A stretch of 64,000 bases of DNA from Thecamonas trahens ATCC 50062 (GCF_000142905.1 NW_013657660.1:270881-334880); one strand, 5' to 3'. Counted from the stretch's first letter, positions 10,341 through 19,584 are shown. Numbers and translations are program-made. The notes: generated by a model not told the origin, from the letters alone.

Positions 10341-10943
10341 ATGGATTCCAACACCGACAGCCGAGACCAGGTCCCGACACAGGGCGCGCCGGACGAGGCC
10401 ATGCTGGCGCACATCCGCGCTTCGGTCGAGGCTGTCGCCGCCGAGACCTTTGAGCGGCTCTCGGCGGCCCACGAGGCCGCCTCCGAAGACGCGCTTGTGG
10501 CCAAGTGGCGCCGGCTGGCCGACGAGCGGACGGCCGAGCTGCAGGCGCGCGAGGCTGCTAGTGATCCAGCCCGCTGGCAGCGCCGCGCCCGCCCCATGCC
10601 GCCGGCCCCGCCAGCTCGCCTTGATCCGGCTCTGTACTCGGTGTACGTGGCCGACCGGCCGCCGCTGCCGCGCACAGTCGACGCCGCGCGCGCTTTGCAT
10701 CCGCACTCGCACCCGCATCCGGCCCCTGCCCGCTTGGATCTGGTAGCGCAGCTCTGCGATGAGAACGAGCATCTTCGGTCGACGGTCGGTGTGCAGGCGG
10801 CCGAGATCGATGCGCTCCGCGCCCGGGTCCGGGAGCTCGAGCGCTCCGAGTCCAACCTCCGCTCCGGCTTCCTCGACCTGACCGACGCCTACCGCGACGC
10901 CGTGGCGCGGCTTGACTCCGCGAACACCGGCTCCGAGCCGTAG
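10341..10943 (+). CDS. Small coiled-coil protein, function unknown
   Basis: 200 residues, soluble. Heptad-like helices lie at about 15-75 and 130-195 (LRARVRELERSESNLR), separated by a Pro/His-rich linker. I do not recognise the family; size and helix-linker-helix form would suit a structural subunit of a complex, but that is a guess. The start is the first ATG after an AT-rich spacer. The stop is two bases from the stop of the convergent 2H-phosphoesterase-like gene. Confidence 0.65.
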   Translation: MDSNTDSRDQVPTQGAPDEAMLAHIRASVEAVAAETFERLSAAHEAASEDALVAKWRRLADERTAELQAREAASDPARWQRRARPMPPAPPARLDPALYSVYVADRPPLPRTVDAARALHPHSHPHPAPARLDLVAQLCDENEHLRSTVGVQAAEIDALRARVRELERSESNLRSGFLDLTDAYRDAVARLDSANTGSEP

Positions 10944-10945
10944 CC

Positions 10946-11896
10946 TCACAGCACCACACACTCGTTGCCGGGTACCATCGCCGACTTGTAAGTCATCTCG
11001 TCGCAGTAAAGGAGCTCTCTCGGGGCGACCACTACGCTCGCCGGCCGCATCTCTGCCAGCCACGCCCGTGCTGCCGCCCCGGCCGCCGCCAGCTCGGCCA
11101 GCTGCACCTTGCGATCCAGATCGCCCACATCGGCTACTGTTGGCCAGCCGACAATCCGCGCAAGGCTCGAGTGGACGATGTATGTCGGCTGCTTGTGCGG
11201 GAGCGGGCGTCCTGCTGCTTGCGCCAGTGCGCGGCGTAGAGCCTCGGGACTTCCGGTGACAGGCCGCCACAGGGCGAGCACAACACCAGCGGCGTCAATT
11301 ACCACGTCGTGAAGCTCGAGAACGAGCCCATCCAGAGCCGACCTGGCACCGGCCGCCGCCAGCGCGGCCGCTTCGGCGGCCACAGCCTCGGTCGAGCCCA
11401 GCGGGAACGGCTCGTCCGGCGACGAGAGGAGTGCGAGGGTGATGTGGAGCGCGGCCCGCGGATTGACAAAGATGTGCGCCGAGCACGGCGCGGCGACCAT
11501 GACCCGGCGGAGATTGTCGGCCAGCTCCGCCAGTACAGCGCCGGCGGGCGTCGCCCCGATGCCTGCCACCACAAATCGCGCGGCATGGGCGTTCACAACA
11601 CGCGGCGGGTGGCTGCGCAGAGCGCCTGCGCCGGCGTCCCACATCCGTGCACCCTCGGCAATGACGAGCTCGCGCACGATGCGCTGTCCCGCTAATCGAG
11701 CATACAGCCTCGCCCTTTGCCACTCTGCATACGCCGGCACCCGTAGGGCCACCTCTGCCGCCAGCGGCTCGAACATCGGCACACTCGGTCCCGCCCACAG
11801 CGCCACAGCCACTACAGCCACCGCCACCGCCACCGCCACACCCCATCCTGTGCCTGCCACCTGCCACCGGTCGCCGCGTCCGCTGTGTCTGCCCAT
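10946..11896 (-). CDS. 2H phosphoesterase-like protein with N-terminal membrane anchor
   Basis: 316 residues. A Val/Ala hydrophobic stretch after RWQVAGTGWG forms a signal anchor at about residues 14-35. Two H-x-[ST] motifs, HITLALL in the middle and HSSLARI about 110 residues later, are the paired catalytic signature of the 2H (LigT/cyclic phosphodiesterase) superfamily, which usually acts on 2',3'-cyclic nucleotide or RNA ends. Family-level substrate is unknown. I start at the ATG at 11894-11896; the frame continues upstream only through Arg/Trp/Cys low-complexity. It is divergent from the HAD-like gene about 110 bases away. Confidence 0.6.
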   Translation of the reverse strand: MGRHSGRGDRWQVAGTGWGVAVAVAVAVVAVALWAGPSVPMFEPLAAEVALRVPAYAEWQRARLYARLAGQRIVRELVIAEGARMWDAGAGALRSHPPRVVNAHAARFVVAGIGATPAGAVLAELADNLRRVMVAAPCSAHIFVNPRAALHITLALLSSPDEPFPLGSTEAVAAEAAALAAAGARSALDGLVLELHDVVIDAAGVVLALWRPVTGSPEALRRALAQAAGRPLPHKQPTYIVHSSLARIVGWPTVADVGDLDRKVQLAELAAAGAAARAWLAEMRPASVVVAPRELLYCDEMTYKSAMVPGNECVVL

Positions 11897-11945
11897 GCCA
11901 CGCACCCGCCACGCAGAGCCCGATTTCCAGCTACAGCGACAGGTG

Positions 11946-11984
11946 TTGCTCCAGCACCAGCACCAGCACCAGCACCAGCAACAC
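11946..11984. repeat. CAGCAC hexanucleotide repeat in divergent promoter region
   Basis: About six imperfect CAGCAC units lie between the starts of the 2H-like and HAD-like genes. If the HAD-like gene starts at 11895 instead of 12006, the repeat would encode Gln-His. Confidence 0.8.
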
Positions 11985-12005
11985 TCGACTCCGCCACCAA
12001 CAGCC

Positions 12006-13477
12006 ATGGACGGTCCGTCGTCAATGGCCGACATGGCTGCGCAATGGACACCCGACGCCACTGCCGGCTGCCGGGTCGGGGTGCTGGACCCGGCTGCGGG
12101 TCTCGACCAGGTCGACGTCTGGCTGGCAGACGCTCTCGCCACCGCTGGCCCCCACCCCACCCGCACCCGCACCCGCATCCGCACCCACATCCGTACGCGG
12201 ATGGCGACGAGGACGAGGATTTCCGCCATTGCAGTCCGCATGTACTGGTGGCGCTTGATTTTGATCAGACGCTCACTACCCACACTGTGGTCGACGGCGT
12301 GAGGCAGTACGCGCTGCGCGGTGGCGAAGCCTCGAGGGCATGGCTGCACTCGCTGCCTGATCGTGGCGTCGACACGGTTGTCGTCACCGCGGCGCCGGCG
12401 TCGGTCGGCTCGGCGGCGGCTGTCCGTGCTGACATGGCTCGCATCGGTGTCGCTGATCTTTTTGCCTGCACCGCCCGTGATGCGGCCCACGGAGCTGCCG
12501 TCGCTGCCGCGGTCGCTGGCTATCTCGCGCCGACGTTCGACTCGCCGCAGAGCGCGCTACTGCGGACAATGACCGCGTTCATGCTCTGCTCGCCGCGCCG
12601 CGGCTGTGACTTGCATCGTGTTGGCCGCTCAAACTTTGCCCTTGTGGACGAGACTACCATCTCCTTTGCACTCGCCGCGCCCGACGGCTCGACTTGGTCG
12701 GCTCGCCAGCTGATCACCCTCTCGCCCGACTCGGCGCCGGTGTGGGATGCGCTCCAGCCGGCCACTGCCGTTGCCATCTATCTGGCGCATCTCGATGCTC
12801 GTGGCCCGCCGCTGATGCCCGCGGCCGCGCCGGTGCCCGACGATAGGCTCTTTGTTCGCTGGCATGACTCGGAGGGCGAGCCGCTACTCCCGTTTACCTC
12901 GGCCGGCGAGATGGTGTCTTGGTTGGAGGAGCACCTCGTCGGCCCTGCTGGTCTCGACGCCGTCGTCCCTCCGCCAGTCCTCAAATCGCTCTTCTGGCCC
13001 GACGCTGCCGTCATCAACACCGTTGACGACATCGGAGTCGCCTCATCGGGCCGCCTGCTCTGTGCCCGCTACAACAAGCCCGAGGCTGTCGAGGCCTACG
13101 TCAACGCCTGGCGGTTCCCAGTCCCACTTACATCGGCTCATCCCTCGCCAACTCCGCTCGAGCCTGATGCGCTCCCGCACGTCGACACCATCATCTTTGT
13201 CGATGACAACTCGGACAACGTCGTCAAGATGTTCCTCCACTTTGCCGCCAAGCACGCCCACCATCTCCGCCACACCCCGCACCACGACCCCTCTGCCCCG
13301 CGCATCATCTCGCTCCTCTACCCGCCGCCAGCATCCGGCCGTGCCGAGGCTTCGGATCCGTACTTCCGCGCCCTCCTCGACGCCCTCGTCGCCGGCCAGT
13401 TATCAACCCCACAGCCCGCTATCTCGTCTGACCGCGACCCCAACCATGACCATACTCCCGATCCAACCCCACAGTAA
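12006..13477 (+). CDS. HAD-superfamily-like hydrolase, frame broken in a CACCCG repeat
   Basis: HAD motif I appears as ALDFDQTLTTH soon after the His-Pro repeat, a motif II-like Thr in VVVTAAPAS, and the acidic motif IV in IIFVDDNSDNV near the C-terminus. The cap between is unusual, about 250 residues. Codon quality supports a start at 12006 (MDGPSSMADM) in one frame and HAD in another, so the frame must change in the repeat at about 12145-12195; one missing base there gives a continuous Pro-His linker. An in-frame start at 11885 would avoid the break but yields an implausible Arg/Gly leader that overlaps the divergent gene. Substrate unknown. Confidence 0.65.
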
Positions 13478-13737
13478 ACAATCCCTTTCACTTCCCCTCC
13501 CCCTTCTTCTCCCCCCCCCCCTCCTCCCCTCCTGTACATGCACGGCCGAGGCCAGCGCGCCAAAGCCAATTCCGCCCCCCCCCCCCACCGCCCGGCCACC
13601 CAACCCCCTCACCCCCCCCCTCCCCTCACCCTACTTATTACCTCCTTCCTCCCCACACCACTCCACCCTCTCCCTTCCCTCCTCCTCCCCTCCTTTCCCT
13701 CCTCCCGCCCCGCCCTCCCTTTCAACCTCCCTTCTCT
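13478..13737 (+). promoter_or_regulatory. 260-base polypyrimidine spacer upstream of the BLUF-cyclase gene
   Basis: Almost purely C with T on the coding strand, broken only by a short mixed patch near 13540-13570. It runs directly to the ATG at 13738. It resembles the tracts before TIM9, the PH-SH3 gene and the GH20 gene, so it is likely a promoter/5' UTR element. Confidence 0.5.
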
Positions 13738-16700
13738 ATGGCCGAGCCGGGCAGGGCGTCGGCCGCGCCGGACGACAGGCTGGGCTCGGACTCGGACTCG
13801 TGGGCATCTTCCGCATCGGACTCGGAGGCGAGACCAGAAGCAGAAGGATCGTGGAGCGGCTCCGGACTCGGATCTTCTGCCGCTCTCCAGCCGTCGGGTC
13901 GGACTGTGGTGCTCGAGGGCCTTCGAATGGAGTACCCCGGCCCAGACGAGCCGCTAGGAGACCGCAGAACGGCGCTCGACGACTCGCTTGTCACCTCGTT
14001 TGCCATGGCGGCGCCCGGAAGCCTCCTGCGACTGACGTACTGCTCGGTTGAGACCAAGCCGTGGCTTGCTTCCGAGCTGGATGCTTCTGCCGGAAGATGG
14101 GCTGCGGCCAACGTCGAGGCCGGCATCACCGGCGTCCTCGTCTACGTCGCCGGCCTGTTCTTCCACGTTCTCGAAGGCCCGGCCCGCGCCGTCAACGCCC
14201 TCTACCTCCGCATTGCCCGGGACGAGCGCCACGGTGAGTGCTTTGTCATCAATCTGGAAACCGCGCCGCTCGGCGACCGGCTGTACAGCGAGTTCATCTT
14301 TCAGCGCGCCTCGTCGCAGCCGCAGGTCTACACCATCCTCAAGAACGTCCTCGCCTCGCTCTCTTCATCATACCAAATCCTGGAGCGCTACCTCCCGCCT
14401 GTAGTGCTTTACCAGCTCAAGCAGGGTCTCAACCCGTTTGACTGTCAGCCGCGCATCGTCGATGCTCTTGTTGTCTTTGTCGGCCTCACCAACACACAGC
14501 CGGCCTCGGCTAAGTGGCTCTCCGATGCCCACTATCCCACTTTTATCGTCTTGCTCTCCGAGCTCTACGAGCACGTCACCTCGTCCATCGTCCGCGCTGG
14601 TGGCGAGGTTGTCAAGTTTATCGGTAAGGACGTCATGGTCTGCTTTCCCGAGGCCGACGTTCTCCCCGCCCTCCACGCCCTTCACAACCTGCATGTCCTC
14701 CTCACCGTCCTCTGCGACCGCTCGTCGCTGCCTGGTGCCTCGGTTGCCATGGGCGCCTGCGCCGGTCCGGTCGTTGAGCTCAACATCGGCTCGGTCGACT
14801 TTGAGAAGCTCGACTACACCCTCCTCGGCAACGTCGTCAACACGGCTTCGCGCTTCAAGTCGCTTGCTGCCTCGCTCGGCCACGATTTGGTTGTGGCGCC
14901 CTCCGTCGCGGAACTGATTGCTCCGGGCGGCGCGTCGCTGCCGGCCCAGCCTGGGGCCCAGCTCGCAGCAGCAGAGTGGACGCTCGTCTCGCTCGGCGAG
15001 CACGTCCTCAAAGGACTCGCCGACCCGCAGCCTGCCTTTACCGTCGTTCCGCCTTCGACCCGCGCCAACAGCTGGCCAGCGCTACCGCCGCGCGAGCTCC
15101 TGCCTCCTCGCCCGCGCCTCCTGGACATTGCTGCCACCCACTCTTCCTCCTTTGACCTCCTCCGCACCACCATCGAGCTCACCTCGTCGCCCAAGTCGCC
15201 ACCAGTTCGCCTCGATGCCTCGGGTCGGTACTCGATCGACCACTCGATCGCTCAGGTTGCCGACCGTGTCGACCACGCACTCGACAACGCCTCGTTCCGG
15301 CTCTCGACTTCGATGCTCTCGTCGGGCTCGCCGTCGAGCTCGCCGTCGGGCGACACGCCGCTCCCGCGGCTTCCTTCTATTGACCTCTCCGACACCCCGC
15401 GATACGTCGCGCTCGTTGCCCCGGACATCCGCGGCGATGCGGCGTATCCGCGCTCACCGGACAAGACTGACCTTGCCCGCGCGCTACAGGTCACACTCTC
15501 CGAGCCCAAACTGCCGGCGTCGCCGATTCGTGGCCTTCAGCACTTGGCCAACCGGCGGATGGGCGGCTCGTTTGACTCACGTCGGCATGTCGACGTCGCC
15601 TCACTCCTAGCTACCGGATGCGACCGCGCTGGCGCGTCTGCGCCGACCTCTGCTTCGATGCCGATTCAGGCACGTTCGGTTGCTGCAGCCGCCCGCGCCC
15701 GCTCGCGCGCCCGCAAGGCCTCGGTCTCGACGCCGCCGCCAATCGGCATGCTGCGTGTCACGTACGTCTCGCTTGCTTCATCGTCGATGCCGTCGTCAGA
15801 GTGGGCGAGCCTCGTCGACAAGTGGCGGATGCGGAACCTCAAGCGTGGCATCACCGGCCAGCTGCTCCGCTCGTCATCGGGCGAGGTGCTGATGCAAATC
15901 CTAGAAGGACCCGCCAGTGCCGTCGATGCACTCTTTGCCCGCATTGCTGCTGACCCGCGCCACCACCACGTCACCCGCGTGGGCTCGGAGACCATTGTCA
16001 GCCGCGAGCACCACGGGTTCTCGGCCGAAGTCTTCTCCTTTGACTCGACTGGGCCGTCGGGCGAGCTCGTGGTCGAGCACATGATCCGGCTCATGCTCGA
16101 CACCATGCTCACCTCGTACGTCTCGCTCCGCGGCTACACCCAGAAAAAGGTACTGGACATCCTGCAGACCGGTGCCAATCCGCTCGCCCACTACTCGCAC
16201 CCGGTCCGGGCTGTCATCCTTGTCACCGACATCCTCGACTTTACCCGCATCACCGAGGTTGTCGGCCTCAACGCTGAGTTGGTTGTCGAGCTCATCAACA
16301 CCTTTCTGGAAATCGTCATTTCCGCCGTCGAGCGCGGTGGCGGCTCGGTCAACAAGCTCATCGGCGACTGCGTCGTCGCCTTTTTCCCGCCACATTCCCG
16401 GTGGAACGCGGTCCATGTCGCGCTGGACATTCAGCGCCGGCTTGCCGCTGCACGAGCCGCCGCCGGCGAGGATTCGATCCTCTCGATCATGTACTCGGGC
16501 GTTGGCCTCGCGTCCGGCCGGGTCTTCCTCGGCAACATCGGCGTTACCCGCCTCGACTTTGCCATGATCGGCGCTGCTGTTGACGACGCCCATGATCTCG
16601 AGTCGGCCACTCGCTCTGTTGATGCTGCCCTCCTCATCTCCCCGAATCTCTTCCGTGAACTGGAAGGCAACCCGCCAGAGCCGCCGTCGCCGTCGCCCAG

Positions 16701-17745
16701 CGCGCCGCCGACCATCAGTGCGCTCCCGCTAGTCCGGCTTGGGCTCGGCGAGAGCCACGCCTACACCGTCGACTCGCCCGACGCCCGCTGGGACGTGGCT
16801 GATGTTCAGGCCACCGTCAATGCCCACCTTGAAGGGCCGGTCTTTGCCCTCCCGTCGGCGCTCGACTCGATTGCCGACCTCGCCAACAGCTCACCCGGTG
16901 AGGGCCGGACCCAGCCGATGTCGCTCCACGCGCTTAGTGTGTCGCCGATTGTCAAGTCGGGCGCATCGTCGCTCGACGACGACGGGTCGACGCGGTCGGA
17001 CGGCGACGATACCGGCCGCGACGGCGACGACGACGACGACGCGGTCGATCTCAACGAGCTGCTCTCGGACGATGTCTCGTTCATGACAATGGTCACAGCG
17101 TCGGGCATGCTCGACTCGCCGTCGGCCGACGCGGTCGACCCGAAGCTCGAGGTGACGCAGTCTGGCGACTCGGGTGAGTTTACTATCAACTCGGTCCAGC
17201 GGTCGCAATCGTTCGACATGCGGCGGCAGCCGCATCGGTCGATCTCGCGCCGCCGCGCAGGCTTCCTCACGCTGGGACGTTCCGGCAGCCCGGGCAGCGG
17301 ACTCGGTTCGCCGGGCGGCCGCGAGGACTCACCGTCAGCGTCACGACTTGCCGCGGCCGTTGCCGGGCGGCGACTCTCAGTCTCGCTCTCGCCGCCGCGG
17401 CAGCTGAGCCGCAGCATGCGACACACGCCGGCGCGAGCACCGTGGCAGCAGTCGCCGACGCACTGGCGCGACTCGCCGGCGTCGTCGTCGGTCTCGCCGC
17501 ACCGCGGCACGGTCTCGCTGCTCTCCGAGACGTTGCCGGCGCGGGCGTACTCGTCGGGGGAGCCCGGCGAGTTTGGATCGGCCACTGTCTCCAATCTCTT
17601 TGCCTCGCTCTCTGGCCGGCGGCTCGGCCGCTCCAGTGACTCGTCGCGAGTCGGCTCAGAGCTCCGCGAGCTGGCCGGGCGGCTTGCACAGGCACTGCCG
17701 CCACTCAAGAAGCACACCAAGAGTCAGTCGGGCCCGGCGACGTGA
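13738..17745 (+). CDS. Predicted photoactivated adenylyl cyclase: BLUF-cyclase-BLUF-cyclase
   Basis: One intronless frame of 1335 residues. BLUF1 spans about 95-190 (Tyr101, Asn125, but His143 where FAD-sensing BLUFs have Gln); cyclase C1 about 237-425; BLUF2 about 670-770 (Tyr676, Asn700, Gln720 all present); cyclase C2 about 822-975; then a 360-residue Ser/Pro/Asp-rich tail. C1 keeps Lys293 and Thr361 (adenine selection), Asn368 and Arg372 (transition state) but has Val246 and Lys297 at the metal Asp positions. C2 has Asp831 and Asp877 but Ala942, Asp949 and Asp953 at the others. Together they make one composite ATP site. No membrane segment; probably soluble or flagellar. Same domain order as euglenid PACs. 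Confidence 0.93.
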   Translation: MAEPGRASAAPDDRLGSDSDSWASSASDSEARPEAEGSWSGSGLGSSAALQPSGRTVVLEGLRMEYPGPDEPLGDRRTALDDSLVTSFAMAAPGSLLRLTYCSVETKPWLASELDASAGRWAAANVEAGITGVLVYVAGLFFHVLEGPARAVNALYLRIARDERHGECFVINLETAPLGDRLYSEFIFQRASSQPQVYTILKNVLASLSSSYQILERYLPPVVLYQLKQGLNPFDCQPRIVDALVVFVGLTNTQPASAKWLSDAHYPTFIVLLSELYEHVTSSIVRAGGEVVKFIGKDVMVCFPEADVLPALHALHNLHVLLTVLCDRSSLPGASVAMGACAGPVVELNIGSVDFEKLDYTLLGNVVNTASRFKSLAASLGHDLVVAPSVAELIAPGGASLPAQPGAQLAAAEWTLVSLGEHVLKGLADPQPAFTVVPPSTRANSWPALPPRELLPPRPRLLDIAATHSSSFDLLRTTIELTSSPKSPPVRLDASGRYSIDHSIAQVADRVDHALDNASFRLSTSMLSSGSPSSSPSGDTPLPRLPSIDLSDTPRYVALVAPDIRGDAAYPRSPDKTDLARALQVTLSEPKLPASPIRGLQHLANRRMGGSFDSRRHVDVASLLATGCDRAGASAPTSASMPIQARSVAAAARARSRARKASVSTPPPIGMLRVTYVSLASSSMPSSEWASLVDKWRMRNLKRGITGQLLRSSSGEVLMQILEGPASAVDALFARIAADPRHHHVTRVGSETIVSREHHGFSAEVFSFDSTGPSGELVVEHMIRLMLDTMLTSYVSLRGYTQKKVLDILQTGANPLAHYSHPVRAVILVTDILDFTRITEVVGLNAELVVELINTFLEIVISAVERGGGSVNKLIGDCVVAFFPPHSRWNAVHVALDIQRRLAAARAAAGEDSILSIMYSGVGLASGRVFLGNIGVTRLDFAMIGAAVDDAHDLESATRSVDAALLISPNLFRELEGNPPEPPSPSPSAPPTISALPLVRLGLGESHAYTVDSPDARWDVADVQATVNAHLEGPVFALPSALDSIADLANSSPGEGRTQPMSLHALSVSPIVKSGASSLDDDGSTRSDGDDTGRDGDDDDDAVDLNELLSDDVSFMTMVTASGMLDSPSADAVDPKLEVTQSGDSGEFTINSVQRSQSFDMRRQPHRSISRRRAGFLTLGRSGSPGSGLGSPGGREDSPSASRLAAAVAGRRLSVSLSPPRQLSRSMRHTPARAPWQQSPTHWRDSPASSSVSPHRGTVSLLSETLPARAYSSGEPGEFGSATVSNLFASLSGRRLGRSSDSSRVGSELRELAGRLAQALPPLKKHTKSQSGPAT

Positions 17746-17749
17746 TGGC

Positions 17750-19153
17750 TCACGAGGCTGGCTGCCCGTCAATCCGGAGTCGCGCGCCCTCGGCGCCCGA
17801 CACGTACTGATGGTCGACGTCCCAGCCGGCAGCCGCAAGCGCGGCAGTAAACTCCGAGTCAGACCAAGTCCGCAACCGCTCCACCAGCGCCGTGGCGCTG
17901 GCCCGCAACGCCCGCGCGTGCAGATAGCCTCGGAGTACCTGTGGCGCGGTAGCGTCGACGTCAAACCAGAGTGCAACCGAGCCGTCAGGCCTTGGGTGTA
18001 CAATGTACTTGTGTGCATCAAAGACATCCAGGCTCGACGGCTGGGCTTGGATCTCATTCCAGTCGCTGTGGGTGAGTGCAGGATCGATGTCGATGCCGGT
18101 ATCGCCGCGGTAGCGGGAAAGGAACGACTCGCGTGCGGCGACGGCGGCTGGCGCGGCGATGGCTGCGAGGGACGGCGAAGCGGCGGGCGAGGCAACAAGC
18201 AGTGGCTCAAAGGCGAGGTCGGCTCGCTGCTGATCAAAAGTGGTTAGCACGGCGTGCGCTGACGAGCGCGCCGCGGCGTAGACCGTGAGCGCCGAGAGCG
18301 GGAGAAAGGCGGAGAAGGCGACCCAGGTGGCATCCGATCCGATGGCTGAAGAGAGAGCAACGCCAAGGCCGGTGCCAATCAGTGAGGCCGAGATGGCCTG
18401 CGACGTCGCCTTGCCAGTCACGTCGCCGAGGTTCTCGGAGATGGCAAAGGCCCTGTTGAGCTGAGCGCGCGAGGCGCCGGTGGCGAGGTAGGCCACGTTC
18501 TTGCCGATGTTTGCCACTGAGGCAAGCGGGAGGAAGAGAGCCGGGACAAGTGGGGCCAGGACCTCGAGCCCGGTCGAGAGCTGCAGCAGGAGCGTCGACG
18601 AGTAGCGGTGGTACTTGGGCTGGGCGTCAAACGATCGCGACGAGAAGGCGGCGTACAGCACGCCACCAAGCTGCCCGATTCCGTCCTTGAGCACAAAGTT
18701 GAGCGCTCCAGCAAGCGGAATGGCTCCAGCGCCAAGGCCAACAGCAAATAGCAGGCCCTGCATTGAGAGCACGCCCGTCATCGTTCCGGCGACGAGGTGG
18801 ACGGCGTGCCATGCCGAGTACGGGATGTACCCGGCGCCGACGCTCGCCGGAAAGCCGCGCGGGAGCAGGACCTCACGACCATGGGCTCCGATTCGAGTCA
18901 TCAGCCCATGGTCGTGTTCTCTCCCGTCGGCGCTCTCGTCAGCCGCGCTCCCGCTCTCCGGCCAGACCTTGATCCACCGCCCGCCTCGCCGCTGTGCCAC
19001 CCTCGGGGCATTGGCCGTGGTCTTGGCCGGCCTGCCGCCTGCTCCTGCTCCTGTTCCTGCTCCTTCTGCCGCTAAGGCACCGGTTGCAAAGCAAGGACCG
19101 GTTGTCAGCTGTGTTAAGTGCGGTGCAATCGAACGGAGCAGCGGGCGGAGCAT
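17750..19153 (-). CDS. RUSF1: RUS family (root UVB-sensitive/DUF647/RUSF1) membrane protein
   Basis: 467 residues. The RUS core begins LLPRGFPASVGAGYIPYSAW and continues through the conserved FVLKDGIGQLGG and GASRAQL blocks, with about four hydrophobic segments between residues 110 and 310. Plant RUS1/RUS2 act in early UV-B response and auxin transport; the animal member's role is unclear. The chosen start (ATG 19151-19153) gives an Arg/Leu-rich leader that could be a mitochondrial or plastid-like presequence; upstream frame is Pro-rich. Its stop lies four bases from the stop of the convergent cyclase gene. Confidence 0.88.
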   Translation of the reverse strand: MLRPLLRSIAPHLTQLTTGPCFATGALAAEGAGTGAGAGGRPAKTTANAPRVAQRRGGRWIKVWPESGSAADESADGREHDHGLMTRIGAHGREVLLPRGFPASVGAGYIPYSAWHAVHLVAGTMTGVLSMQGLLFAVGLGAGAIPLAGALNFVLKDGIGQLGGVLYAAFSSRSFDAQPKYHRYSSTLLLQLSTGLEVLAPLVPALFLPLASVANIGKNVAYLATGASRAQLNRAFAISENLGDVTGKATSQAISASLIGTGLGVALSSAIGSDATWVAFSAFLPLSALTVYAAARSSAHAVLTTFDQQRADLAFEPLLVASPAASPSLAAIAAPAAVAARESFLSRYRGDTGIDIDPALTHSDWNEIQAQPSSLDVFDAHKYIVHPRPDGSVALWFDVDATAPQVLRGYLHARALRASATALVERLRTWSDSEFTAALAAAGWDVDHQYVSGAEGARLRIDGQPAS

Positions 19154-19276
19154 GATGGAGGTGTGGGGGGGGTGTGGGGGAGGGGGTGGGGTGGTGCCGC
19201 TAGTTGAGTAGCCGCAGCCGAACGTGTCAGCGGTGGAGGCATTTTCCATTGCCCGGGGGGGGGCTATTGGTGGGGG

Positions 19277-19320
19277 CCATCGCATGGCTATTGCTAGGCC
19301 ATCGCATGGCTATTGCTAGG
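19277..19320. repeat. Two perfect 22-base tandem units
   Basis: Unit CCATCGCATGGCTATTGCTA plus GG occurs twice head to tail, followed by a partial CCATTGGC. It sits in the RUS/DNAI3 divergent spacer. Confidence 0.95.
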
Positions 19321-19584
19321 CCATTGGCTTATTGGTTGCTGTGGGTTGAGTTGGCTGTTGCGGCCTGACTGCTGTGGGCTGGCTATCCGAGACCGATCTT
19401 AGTAAGTTGTCGATGAGATGTAAGCCATGGCTGGGGTGTGACGCCCATCGACATTGATTCATACAGCCATCCATCCCTTGATCGATTGCCCTCAACCCCC
19501 CCCCCCTAACCACGCTCAAGTTGGCTGGTGGGCATGGCCAGGGCATCCGTTCGGCCAGCAAGGGGGGGGAGGGGGGGGGAGGGC

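Noticed and set aside
11897-12490. Upstream extension of the 2H-like frame
   Set aside because: Trp-Cys and Arg-Val runs are antisense to repeats, and it would overlap the divergent HAD-like gene.
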